From positions 1 through 20,587 of the forward strand of contig DKEG01000014.1 of the NCBI GenBank assembly GCA_002452095.1: a stretch of 20,587 nucleotides of DNA, written 5' to 3'. The notes under the pieces were generated by a model that made no database searches, was not told the origin of the DNA, and worked only from the letters and a program-made list of their open reading frames with translations. Below are positions 7,842-15,870 of the stretch, one piece after another (positions within the stretch are counted from its first letter, which is position 1; the number at the start of each line of letters is the position of its first letter). The stretch comes from Bacteroidales bacterium UBA6828 (GTDB lineage: Bacteria > Bacteroidota > Bacteroidia > Bacteroidales > Paludibacteraceae). The position numbers were made by a program, and so were the translations under genes.

Positions 7842-9122
7842 TTATTTGGTCAGTTTTGCTTTTTTCTTTTTCAGTTCCTCTTTGAGTTGCTGAATTTCTT
7901 TCTCCTGACTATTGATCGTCTTGAGCAAGCCGTTCAGTTCCTCATTGCCGATAGTGGTCGGGTACTGCTCCTCCACCGACTGCAGGAAATCGGACAGGAC
8001 GTTCATATAGTTGATAAACGCATCGTATGCCGATTCGTAGTAGGTCGCTCCCTGGTCGATGTGGTTCATATAGTGGAAATTATTCACATCTTGCAGGCGC
8101 AGCCAGTTGGTCTTCAAGCCCTTGTCCTGACAGAGGTGTACACGCTCCGCCACCGCATAGAGTTTGCTCAACGCTTCCTGCTGGAGGTCATTGCCGTTGT
8201 ACATACTGAGGTCTTTTGCCTCGCCTGCCCACGTAAGCGGGTATGGCGCAGAGATGACATCGATAGCCGTCATCTTCTTGGCTGCCTCGGTAGGTGTACA
8301 GAAGCCCATTCCGCGCTCTATGACATAGTAGGGCAACGCCTTGAGGAACTCAAAGATACCCGTCCCCGCCTGCTGGCGAATACCGAATGTATCGGCACCG
8401 ACCCATATATTGATGAGGTCTTCGCCCTCGGGCAGCGATTGCAGTTGGTTCGCATATTTCTCCGCATCTATCGGGTAATTGCCCCAATTGGGGTCGGAGA
8501 AATGAAAACTCATCTCGTCGCTCAAGCCCGCATTGCGCACGAGCATCTTCATCTTTGGCGCACCCGCCGAGGTGTAGAGATAGTTAGACGACTTCCAACT
8601 CATCACGTGCTTTGCCCCCTCGGTGAGCATCACCTTGTAGCCCAACTTGTACAAATTATATGCCATTTCATCGGAATAGAGCAATTCGGTGTTCCAGATG
8701 GCAGAAGGAGTTACCCCAAGCACATCGTTGAAGACAGCACGCTGCTTGTCCAACTGCTCTTGGAACTCGTCCGTATTGTACACCGCCGCGAGGGAATAGG
8801 AGAACGGAGTGGCAAGGAACTCAACGCATTTACTATCAGCCAGTTCCTTGAGCACATCGATGATTTCGGGGGTGTACTGCTCAAACATCTCGAGCATCAC
8901 ACCGGAGATGGAGAGCGCACAATGGAAACGTCCTTTGGAGAGTTGGATCATTTCGCGCAGGGTCTGACAAAGTGGCAGATAGGAGTTCTGTACGAGCCAC
9001 GTAACGTTGTCCTCGGTCTGCATGTCATCGTAATAATAATGGTCATGACCGATGTCAAAGAAACGGTAACGCTTCAGACGATACGGAGTATGCATCTGAA
9101 AGCAAAAGCATATATTTTTCAT
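7842..9122 (-). CDS. GH57 alpha-amylase-like protein with altered catalytic motif
   Basis: A 426-residue protein of the GH57 alpha-amylase-like family that Bacteroidota encode beside a GT4 transferase and a debranching enzyme. Recognisable parts are the N-terminal motif FQMHTPYRLKRYRFFDIG (8-25), SISG (71-74), the nucleophile-type Glu146 in WNTELLYSDE, TEGAKHVMSWKSSNYLY (167-183), and GTGIFEFLKALP (253-264). At motif 4, where I remember the Bacteroidota form as DYETFG with an acidic acid/base residue, this protein reads VGADTFG (241-247), so the expected Asp at 242 is Gly. The C-terminus (404-425) is a Lys/Glu-rich coiled coil. Lack of a signal peptide implies a cytoplasmic location. A true glycogen-active enzyme would act on alpha-glucans; this one may be non-catalytic. 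The gene is separated from its usual partners by the 9.4-11.0 kb island. Confidence 0.85.
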   Translation of the reverse strand: MKNICFCFQMHTPYRLKRYRFFDIGHDHYYYDDMQTEDNVTWLVQNSYLPLCQTLREMIQLSKGRFHCALSISGVMLEMFEQYTPEIIDVLKELADSKCVEFLATPFSYSLAAVYNTDEFQEQLDKQRAVFNDVLGVTPSAIWNTELLYSDEMAYNLYKLGYKVMLTEGAKHVMSWKSSNYLYTSAGAPKMKMLVRNAGLSDEMSFHFSDPNWGNYPIDAEKYANQLQSLPEGEDLINIWVGADTFGIRQQAGTGIFEFLKALPYYVIERGMGFCTPTEAAKKMTAIDVISAPYPLTWAGEAKDLSMYNGNDLQQEALSKLYAVAERVHLCQDKGLKTNWLRLQDVNNFHYMNHIDQGATYYESAYDAFINYMNVLSDFLQSVEEQYPTTIGNEELNGLLKTINSQEKEIQQLKEELKKKKAKLTK

Positions 9123-9173
9123 AATCTGTAAGTTATGTTAGTTATTCTGTTATTTTTACGTAATTCCAAGATT

Positions 9174-9250
9174 AAAACTCCTTTGCCGCAAGCGGCAAGA
9201 AATCTAAGTAAAGTCTGACAAAGTAGCCATAAATTGCCATAAATCTTATT
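9174..9250. repeat. Dispersed intergenic repeat, internal copy
   Basis: Closely resembles 20495-20571 in the same orientation: CCTTTGCCG, CAAGCGGCAAGAAATCT, AGTAAA, then two copies of CCATAAATTG-CATAAAT. It contains a hairpin, TTGCCGC-AA-GCGGCAA, and is followed by a second small one (CGCC-TAC-GGCG). It lies between the GH57 start and the broken lipoprotein gene, at the edge of the AT-rich island. Confidence 0.8.
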
Positions 9251-9298
9251 CGCCTACGGCGGGGCATTATATAGTACAAAGGCGCCGCGTTTTTTAGG

Positions 9299-9306
9299 CA
9301 AATATA
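9299..9306 (-). promoter_or_regulatory. Possible -7 element upstream of GH57
   Basis: TATATTTG on the minus strand matches TAnnTTTG. The nearest TTTG upstream is only 12 bases away, so the -33 part does not fit well. If used, the dispersed repeat would lie in the GH57 leader. The rest of 9251-9393 shows no gene. Confidence 0.3.
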
Positions 9307-9393
9307 GTCAAAATTATTCAAATAGGCATTATCGGATTGATTGTTAAACGGACGGACTGCGTCTGTATTATCATTTATTAGTCGTAAACATAT

Positions 9394-10132
9394 TTACTTT
9401 TCGGCGCGTATGGGCAGATATAGTCGCAAACCAATTTTGTCTATAGCCATACTATCGCCCTTGTATTGAAATTGCCAATGTCTAATCATATTCAGTACAC
9501 TTTCTATATCTTCTTCAGACAAATTCTTCTCCGCCACTATATGTCAGTTGGATAGTATGAATAAAATCTAATATATTTTTCATTTCTTCCTGTGTAAGTT
9601 GCAGACTTTTATCATTCCACGACAACTCAAAGCCATACTCAAGAATTTTCATATCAGCCAAAGAGACTATAAAAAGTACTTCAAATTCAATAGGATTTCC
9701 ATTCCGGTGGGCATTATCAAAACTATTTTGCGAAAGAATTGACTGCATAATTGTTTGTATTCCTCCTGCTTCCAAGATCGCATTACGAGTTTCCTGCGAA
9801 ATGTTCATATACTGAATAATTGAGTACGCATAATTATCCGTCCATGGAAAGTAAAGAGAATCTAATTGTTTGCGTAATAGGTTTGCATTATTCTGATAAT
9901 CTTTCGTTTGCCATACAATACGAAATTTATCTTCTTTGTGAACAAGAGTATCACTGCCATTATAACAAAAAACATCATTGGAAATGTACTCATTTCTATC
10001 GAACTGTTGTTTACTCTTTGATTGTAAAGATTGTGTCGTCCCACAAGCCAATAACACCAAAGCGCACATACTTATTACTCCGATGCGATAGTAGTTGTTT
10101 TTTCTCTCACTACCATTTAATTGTCTGCTCAT
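9394..10132 (-). pseudogene. Frameshifted lipoprotein of unknown function
   Basis: The frame from ATG at 10132 has a lipoprotein signal peptide with lipobox LLAC (MCALVLLACGTTQ), and runs 205 residues to a TGA at 9515-9517. A second frame continues with no break through AEKNLSEEDIESVLNMIRHW to a natural-looking end, LRLYLPIRAEK, at 9394. The two frames overlap around 9517-9545, and one extra base there (for example within GGCGG) explains the shift. The restored protein would be about 245 residues, with its C-terminal half made of helices and beta-strands and no motif I recognise. Its start overlaps the end of the preceding ORF by 23 bases. It belongs to the AT-rich island. The lesion could also be a sequencing error, but neighbouring genes in the island show breaks as well. 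Confidence 0.75.
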
Positions 10133-10466
10133 ATATGCGAGATTTAGTTCTTGGTTTTACAATAATTTCCATTTCTGTGCAATTTTCAGCCATATTCCAT
10201 AAGTTTAATAAGGAACTCGGCAACAAATCATAGTCCACAGGAGAGCCATACATATCATTACCGGACTCACTATAGGCGGCATAATACTGTTGGAATTCAT
10301 CTACTGCTGCAAACCAACTTGCTATTTCATCTGTGATCAATGTTACATTGCTATGATTATTTTTATTCTTTTCTGCAAACTGTTCACACCATTGTATCAA
10401 TAATGGAGGTACACCTTCTATCTCTTGCTCGCCTAATAATGTATATATTGAACTTAAATACCCCAT
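10110..10466 (-). CDS. 118-residue hypothetical ORF, possibly the end of the Sel1 gene
   Basis: Encodes 118 residues starting MGYLSSIYTLLGEQE, mostly helical, with no signal peptide. It is in the same frame as the Sel1-repeat ORF upstream, separated only by one TAA (10473-10475) and two codons. Its first residues (KAMGYLSSIYTLLG, counting the two codons before the ATG) look like the second half of a Sel1 repeat, which runs KAA..GY..A.Y.LG. I therefore think it may be the detached 3' part of that gene. It could instead be a small separate gene coupled to its neighbours; it overlaps the following lipoprotein gene by 23 bases. Function not recognised. Confidence 0.5.
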   Translation of the reverse strand: MGYLSSIYTLLGEQEIEGVPPLLIQWCEQFAEKNKNNHSNVTLITDEIASWFAAVDEFQQYYAAYSESGNDMYGSPVDYDLLPSSLLNLWNMAENCTEMEIIVKPRTKSRIYEQTIKW

Positions 10467-10472
10467 AGCCTT

Positions 10473-10978
10473 TTAATGTAATGCCGTCTTATAACTTTGC
10501 TCTACGCCAAAGCCCTTGTAATATAAATAGCCTATATAATAATTAGCCTTTGTGTTTCCGTTTTTCAGTCCGCGTCTATACCATTTGTATGCCTTTGCAA
10601 AGTCTTGCGCCACAGAATCACCACACTGATACATTACCCCGATATTGACCATGGATTTTGCATCTCCTAATTTGGCTGCCTTGTAGTAAGCGATGTACGC
10701 CTTTCGGAAATTCTGTTTTACTCCGACACCTCTGCTATACATTGTCCCAATGGTACGCAAAGCCGGGGCATAATCCTCCTTTGCCAAGTCGAACAATATC
10801 GTTTTAGCTTTGTCAATATCCATTTCGGTATTTATACCACGCAGATATTTCATAGCCTCAGTATATTCCTGTTTTTGCCGATTACCTGTGCCGCTACTAT
10901 AGGATCGGCGATATTATAGAGAGCCGAATCTGCAATCAAACACAACAAACTGCATAGTATATATTTTCCGTATTTCAT
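10473..10978 (-). pseudogene. Sel1-repeat protein, frameshifted near the start
   Basis: An ATG at 10978 opens a signal peptide (MKYGKYILCSLLCLIA) that runs 42 codons to a TGA at 10850-10852. The main frame (open through QEYTEAMKYLRG to 10473) carries about three Sel1 repeats: ALRTIGTMYSRGVGVKQNF, SMVNIGVMYQCGDSVAQDF and ANYYIGYLYYKGFGVEQSY. Both frames are open between about 10853 and 10915, so a single-base change there, for example in the five-A run of GGCAAAAACAGG, would join them. Sel1 repeats are alpha-helical hairpins that usually bind other proteins; the export signal suggests an envelope role. The protein stops in the middle of its third repeat at 10473-10475, where one stop codon separates it from the next ORF in frame. 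Confidence 0.75.
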
Positions 10979-11022
10979 AAAGTGTTTGATTTAATTTTTT
11001 ATTTGCTTTTATCTTATGACAT

Positions 11023-12285
11023 TTACAGCGTGTGGTTGATGACGGCATCGTAGATGCGGCGGACTTTGAGACCGGCATCGTACCAGCGGATATTGTTGAC
11101 CTCGCGCTTGCCTTCTTCGTGGAGCGATTTGTACATTGCGGGGTATTTGACGATAGCATAGATGGCGTCCGCCATAGCATCGATGTCCCAGTAGTCGGTT
11201 TTGATAGCGTGGTTCAAGATTTCCGCACAGCCGGACTGCTTGGATATGATAGTAGGGCAACCGACCTGCATCGCCTCGAGGGGCGAGATACCGAACGGTT
11301 CGCTCACGCTGGGCATAATATAGACATCGGAGTCCGCCAGCAGTTCCTGCACCTGCCGCCCGCGCATAAAACCGGGGAAATGGAACTTGTCGGCGATACC
11401 GCGTTTGGCTACAAGGTCGATCATCTCATTCATCTTGTCGCCGCTGCCCGCCATCACGAAACGCACGCCGTCGGTTTTCTCCAACACCCGTGCGGCAGCC
11501 TCAACAAAGTACTCGGGACCTTTCTGCATTGTGATACGTCCGAGGAAGGTAACGAGTTTGTCCTTGCGGGGGTGCTTGACGAACTCCTCGGGGTGTGCCA
11601 ACGGTTCGACGGCATTATGCACAGTGGAGACCTTCTGCGGATTGATACCGTATTTGTCGATAACGGTCTGGCGGGTCAGGTTGCTCACGCATATAATATG
11701 GTCTGCCTCGTCCATTCCGCGTTTCTCGATAGCATAAACGGTGGGGTTGACGTTGCCGCGGCTACGGTCGAAATCGGTGGCATGGACGTGTATAACCAAC
11801 GGTTTGCCCGAGATATGCTTGGCAAAGACGCCTGCGGGGTAAGTCAGCCAGTCGTGGGAGTGAATGATGTCGAAATCGAGACTATTGGCGAGCACCGACG
11901 CCACCGCCTCGTAGTTGCCGATCTCCTCGATAAGGTTATCGGGGTAGCGACCGGAGAACGCCACACAACCGAGGTCGTCGGTACCGATACGGCGAAAGTC
12001 GTATTTGATGCCGTCTCGGAAATGGAAATACTCCTCGGGGGACATTCTGCCCTCCATACGTTGGCGCACATAGTCGTAACTATTCTCTTTCCACACAATG
12101 GGTATGCTGTTTGCGCCGATGATGCGCAAGAACGATTGGTCCTCGTCGCCCCACGGTTTGGGGATAACGAAAGTGATGTGCATATCAGGCTGCTGCGCCA
12201 TACCGCGTGTCAGTCCGTAACTGGCGGTACCTAATCCTCCTAAGATATGAGGCGGGAACTCCCACCCGAACATTAGTGCATTCAT
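11023..12285 (-). CDS. GT4 family glycosyltransferase (glycogen-synthase-like)
   Basis: A 420-residue GT-B fold glycosyltransferase of family 4, of the kind found next to GDE and GH57 genes in Bacteroidota. The N-terminus has the glycine-rich acceptor loop FGWEFPPHILGGLGT (6-20) typical of starch/glycogen synthase-like proteins, with HSHDW (142-146). The C-terminal half has Arg250 and Lys255 in FLGRITMQKG and the family E-x7-E pair Glu329 and Glu337 in EPFGISPLE. These catalytic residues are intact, unlike those in the adjacent GDE and GH57 proteins. No signal peptide is seen, so it is cytoplasmic. The likely reaction is transfer of a sugar from a nucleotide donor to an alpha-glucan, but the donor is not shown by the sequence. 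The ATG is five bases after the GDE stop. Confidence 0.9.
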   Translation of the reverse strand: MNALMFGWEFPPHILGGLGTASYGLTRGMAQQPDMHITFVIPKPWGDEDQSFLRIIGANSIPIVWKENSYDYVRQRMEGRMSPEEYFHFRDGIKYDFRRIGTDDLGCVAFSGRYPDNLIEEIGNYEAVASVLANSLDFDIIHSHDWLTYPAGVFAKHISGKPLVIHVHATDFDRSRGNVNPTVYAIEKRGMDEADHIICVSNLTRQTVIDKYGINPQKVSTVHNAVEPLAHPEEFVKHPRKDKLVTFLGRITMQKGPEYFVEAAARVLEKTDGVRFVMAGSGDKMNEMIDLVAKRGIADKFHFPGFMRGRQVQELLADSDVYIMPSVSEPFGISPLEAMQVGCPTIISKQSGCAEILNHAIKTDYWDIDAMADAIYAIVKYPAMYKSLHEEGKREVNNIRWYDAGLKVRRIYDAVINHTL

Positions 12286-12290
12286 ATCTG

Positions 12291-14261
12291 TTACAGTTGT
12301 GTTGTTTGCGTTTCTTCGGTGTTGTCTGTATAGCGTTTCATCGTGTCAATAACGGAGATTACTGCAGCCACACTAGGGGCGAAACTCATACCGCCGTGTC
12401 CTTTGTAGGGCGGATTTCCGTCGTAGAGTTCGTTGAGTGTACCGATACAGAGTTCGCTCATCTCGCGATCGTAGCCAACGAGCAGGCGTTCCATAAAACT
12501 GAGTCCGCTATGCTTATAGACCGCCATATATGCGCGTGCATAGGCGGCGACGGTAGCCGGTCGGACGGGTCCGTTGTGGAAGTTGCGGTCGCGCTCCAAC
12601 TGTCCACCGACATAGAATGGTCGGTAGTTGCCGCTTTTGGGTGACAGGGTACGCAGTCCGCGGGGTGTAAGCAGTTCTTTGGTGCAAATATCGACCACTG
12701 CTTTCATCTGCTTGTGGTCTAACGGTGAATAGGGCAGTCCTGCGCTCCAGATTTGGTTGGGGCGCACCTCTTTGTTGTGGTAGTCGCCCACCACATAGTC
12801 GTCCAGATAGAGTCCGTTCCAGAACGTGCGGATAAACGAGTCGCGCACGATTTCCGCCTGGTATTCCGTCAGGTCAGCCATTGCTTCTTTTCCCATCTCG
12901 CTCAGCATTTCTTCGGTAAATTTGAGTGCGTTGTACCATAGTGCGTTGATTTCCACCACGTAGCCCGTACGCGGTGTAATCGGGCGTCCATTTTCCATTG
13001 CATCCATCCAAGTGGCGGGTCGCTCCGTTCCGTCCACCCAGATCAGCCCGTTTTGGTGGACGATAGCCCGCGGGTGGTTCTGACGACGGTAATACTCAAT
13101 TATCTCGCGGCAGAGTTCACCGTATTTCTCTGCTGCTTCGTGGAGGGTATATTTGTGGGCGTATTTCTGGCACGCACGTATGAACCACAACAGGGCATCC
13201 GGGTCATCCATGCCCGTCATTCTGACCTTGTCGTAATCACCCGCCATAAAGGCACGTACCTCTCCGACGGCTGTTTGGTCGATGATAGCGTCCCAGTACT
13301 CGGGGCGGTCGATGTCGAGGGTACAGCTCGGAGTAGCAAAGAATGTTGCGCGTGCCTGTGCGTGGTACCATGGGTATCCCGCCAGCAGGTAGCACTTGTC
13401 TCCTTCCCGTTTGTAGAATTGTGCGGCGGAGTTTTTCAGGCAGGCGAACATATCGGTGCGTGCGATACGGCGCTTGAGTTCCTTTGCCCAGACGGTCTTG
13501 AGTTTGGCGGTATCGGTCTCTGTGATACCCGCAGCAAAGATGACGCTCTCGCCTTTGCGCATCGGCAGTTCGAACCAGCCGGGTACGAGCAGGTCCTCTT
13601 TGTATTCGTAGCCGCGTTCTTGCTCCTTGGGGTATTCGATACCTTTGTACCATACGGGGTTATGGTGGTATTCCACCGCCTTGGAGAACTGCATGTACAG
13701 GTGCGGGAACTCGGGATACATTTGGTTGCAGCGTCCGTTTTCGCACTCGTCCATATTGGTGTTGGCACGCGGGTTCTCGTGCGTCAGTTCGTTCACGGAG
13801 CGGAATGCCAAGAATGGGCGGAAGCGCAGTATGGTAGGCGAGCCTGATTCGAGAAGGGTGTAGCGTATCAGGACACGCGGTTCGAAACTAACAAGCATAC
13901 GTTCCTTGGTCAAGATAACACCGCCCACGCGGTAGGTGGTCTTGGAGATGACCTCACAGTCAAACTCACGGATATACTTATGTCCGTTGGGGGAATAGAT
14001 GTTTTCGCCGTACTTGTGCAAACCGAGGTTGAACTCTGCGCCGTGCTGGATAACGGTCTCGTCCAGCGAACTGAGCAGCACATAGTTGTCCTCGCCCAGT
14101 TCCGGCAGAGGGAGTACCAACTGCCCGTGATACTTACGGGTGTTGCAATCAACGAGCGTGGTGGAGTTGTATGCTCCCGCGCGATTGGTGCGTATCATCT
14201 CTTTGGGGAGCGACCGCTCCAAGTTGATCAGCAGTGTCTTGTCAAAATTAAGGTAACTCAT
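12291..14261 (-). CDS. Amylo-alpha-1,6-glucosidase-like protein (glycogen debranching type)
   Basis: A 656-residue protein of the Bacteroidota glycogen-debranching type: an N-terminal beta-domain (about 1-270, with RTNRAGAYNSTTLVDCNTRK at 24-43) and a C-terminal (alpha/alpha)6 domain. Conserved parts include GRPITPRTGYVVEINALWYN (425-444) with Glu438 and CIGTLNELYDGNPPYKGHG (605-623). However, where related proteins read GRDT or ARDM, this one reads QARATFFATP (302-311), so the conserved Asp is Ala305, and the usual HNGTxWPW reads HNGPVRP (562-568). The frame is intact. A working enzyme would remove alpha-1,6 branches of cytoplasmic glycogen; this one may have lost activity. It starts 30 bases after the manC stop and ends five bases before the GT4 start, so the three genes form an operon. 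Confidence 0.88.
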   Translation of the reverse strand: MSYLNFDKTLLINLERSLPKEMIRTNRAGAYNSTTLVDCNTRKYHGQLVLPLPELGEDNYVLLSSLDETVIQHGAEFNLGLHKYGENIYSPNGHKYIREFDCEVISKTTYRVGGVILTKERMLVSFEPRVLIRYTLLESGSPTILRFRPFLAFRSVNELTHENPRANTNMDECENGRCNQMYPEFPHLYMQFSKAVEYHHNPVWYKGIEYPKEQERGYEYKEDLLVPGWFELPMRKGESVIFAAGITETDTAKLKTVWAKELKRRIARTDMFACLKNSAAQFYKREGDKCYLLAGYPWYHAQARATFFATPSCTLDIDRPEYWDAIIDQTAVGEVRAFMAGDYDKVRMTGMDDPDALLWFIRACQKYAHKYTLHEAAEKYGELCREIIEYYRRQNHPRAIVHQNGLIWVDGTERPATWMDAMENGRPITPRTGYVVEINALWYNALKFTEEMLSEMGKEAMADLTEYQAEIVRDSFIRTFWNGLYLDDYVVGDYHNKEVRPNQIWSAGLPYSPLDHKQMKAVVDICTKELLTPRGLRTLSPKSGNYRPFYVGGQLERDRNFHNGPVRPATVAAYARAYMAVYKHSGLSFMERLLVGYDREMSELCIGTLNELYDGNPPYKGHGGMSFAPSVAAVISVIDTMKRYTDNTEETQTTQL

Positions 14262-14291
14262 ATCGCTTGTATGTACGTTGATAGGATTATA

Positions 14292-15446
14292 TCAGTTGAA
14301 TTTGCCGTTGTATCGGTCGTTGGCGTCGTTGACGAACTGGCGGATTTGCTGTTCCCGGGACTTATGGCAGATGAGCAGCACATTGCCCTGCTCTGCGACG
14401 ATCATGTCGTCCAGTCCCTGAATGACGGCTAATTTGCCGCGCTCCATAGTAACGATATTGCGGTGGCTGTCGTAGTAAGTGGCTTCGCTATGGAGCGTAA
14501 CATTGCCGTTATCGTCCTTGTCGCTCAGTTCGTAGAGCGAGCCCCATGTACCGAGGTCCGACCAGCCGAAGTCGGACGGCAGGACGAAGACATTCTGCGC
14601 TTTCTCCATTATGCCGTAGTCGATACTGATATTGGGGCAAGTAGGGAAGATACGCTGGATAAAATCGTCCTCGCGGTCGGTACCCATATAGAGGTGTCCC
14701 TCGCGGAACTTCTCCACAATCTCGGGGAGGAAACTATGGAACGCCGAGTAGATAGTGCGCAGGTTCCAAAGGAAGATACCGGAGTTCCACAAGAACTCGC
14801 CGCTCTCCATAAAGACCTTTGCCAGTTCGAGGTTGGGTTTCTCGGTAAAAGTCTTCACTTTGCAGACGCCCTCGGCATTGTGCTGCACATTCTGCATCTG
14901 GATATAGCCGTAGCCGGTCTCGGGGCGTGTAGGTTTCATACCGAGGGTAAGGATGGCATCGTTCTGCTCTACGAATGAGAGACCTCGCTCTATAGTCTGC
15001 CGGAAGGCTTGCTCTTGGAGGATAAGGTGGTCGCTCGGGGCAACGACGATGTTGGCATCATAGATCGGGCTGCTTATGTCAGGGATATCTCCCTGCTCCA
15101 CCCTGCCATCGGCGAGAGCGCGTTGGAGGAGTACGCCTTTGATATGCGCGGTGGCGTATGCGATACAGGGGGCTGTATTGCGGCGTGCCGGTTCGCAGAG
15201 CACCTGCGACGGGTGCAAGTCGGGTATCTGCTTCATTACCAAGTCTTTGTACTGCACATTGGTAACTATCAGTACATTCTCGATAGGTACGACAGGACGG
15301 AAGCGATCGACCGTCATCCGGAGCAGGCTGCGTCCCGTACCGAAGAAATCAAGGAACTGTTTGGGCTGAGAGTTGCGGCTGAAAGGCCAGAAGCGGCTTC
15401 CTATGCCGCCTGCCATGATTACGCAATAGTTGTTATTTTTCATCAT
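14292..15446 (-). CDS. manC: Mannose-1-phosphate guanylyltransferase
   Basis: A 384-residue nucleotidyltransferase that makes GDP-mannose from mannose-1-phosphate and GTP, in the cytoplasm. The N-terminal signature is AGGIGSRFWPFSR (11-23) with QFLDFFG, followed by CEPARRNTAPCIAYAT, VAPSDHL, ETGYGYI, FTEKPNLELA and FLWNSGIFLWN. It has the nucleotidyltransferase domain and a short C-terminal tail but no fused phosphomannose isomerase domain. The start is a double ATG at 15446/15443. It is the first gene of the operon with GDE and GT4. The promoter at 15517-15547 lies in front of it. GDP-mannose is used for glycans and capsule, so its presence with glycogen-type genes may reflect shared transcription rather than one pathway. 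Confidence 0.93.
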   Translation of the reverse strand: MMKNNNYCVIMAGGIGSRFWPFSRNSQPKQFLDFFGTGRSLLRMTVDRFRPVVPIENVLIVTNVQYKDLVMKQIPDLHPSQVLCEPARRNTAPCIAYATAHIKGVLLQRALADGRVEQGDIPDISSPIYDANIVVAPSDHLILQEQAFRQTIERGLSFVEQNDAILTLGMKPTRPETGYGYIQMQNVQHNAEGVCKVKTFTEKPNLELAKVFMESGEFLWNSGIFLWNLRTIYSAFHSFLPEIVEKFREGHLYMGTDREDDFIQRIFPTCPNISIDYGIMEKAQNVFVLPSDFGWSDLGTWGSLYELSDKDDNGNVTLHSEATYYDSHRNIVTMERGKLAVIQGLDDMIVAEQGNVLLICHKSREQQIRQFVNDANDRYNGKFN

Positions 15447-15516
15447 TTCGTCTGTTGTTTCGGGTTGTGTGTTTTTGGTATTTAGCCGCGCGGTGCGGTG
15501 TGTTTCAAAGTCCGTG

Positions 15517-15547
15517 CAAAGTTACAAATAAAATCTCAAATACGCAA
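15517..15547 (-). promoter_or_regulatory. Promoter for manC-GDE-GT4
   Basis: On the minus strand TTG (15545-15547) is followed by 20 bases and TAACTTTG (15517-15524), a good match to the Bacteroidota TTG-N20-TAnnTTTG pattern. The ATG is about 70 bases downstream. Confidence 0.7.
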
Positions 15548-15643
15548 GGGGGACGGCAAAAGTATTTTTGCAGCGGGAAAACAGCGGGAAGGTGTCGGGC
15601 GGGTGTACAAGACACAGGCGGATCGGGTATTGGATTGTGTCTA

Positions 15644-15672
15644 ATATCTTAACAACCGTGTACTTTTTGCGG
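15644..15672. repeat. Intergenic motif copy 3 (ATCTTAACAACCGTGTAC...)
   Basis: Third member of the family seen at 7693-7719 and 7808-7835: ATCTTAA, CAA, CGT, TAC, TTTTT and GCGG or ACGG in the same order. It lies within the divergent intergenic region, directly before the 11-base tandem repeats. Confidence 0.55.
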
Positions 15673-15677
15673 TTCGC

Positions 15678-15721
15678 AGTTCCTTCGTAGTTCCTTCGTA
15701 GTTGGTTCGTAGTTCCTTCGT
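15678..15721. repeat. Four tandem copies of an 11-base unit
   Basis: AGTTCCTTCGT is repeated four times (third copy AGTTGGTTCGT). The run ends 150 bases before the promoter of the repeat-protein gene at 15980. Confidence 0.9.
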
Positions 15722-15870
15722 AGGTAGTGGTTGTTGATCAACGGAAAGCAGATATTAACAAACGGGATGTTTCTTCGAGGGCGGGTTATGGAGGCGGGAG
15801 AATTATGCAAGATGCGTGTACAAACAGAGGAAATATGATAAAAATACACGATTTTCGGTAATTTTTGCCG

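Noticed and set aside
7887..9131. 414-residue open frame opposite GH57
   Set aside because: Antisense shadow of a gene with clear family motifs; low-complexity leucine, valine and histidine rich translation.
11032..12234. 400-residue open frame opposite the GT4 gene
   Set aside because: Shadow of a well-supported gene; no family features.
15563..15570. TATTTTTG on the plus strand as a promoter -7 box
   Set aside because: No suitable TTG or TTTG at the right distance, and no gene begins for over 400 bases.
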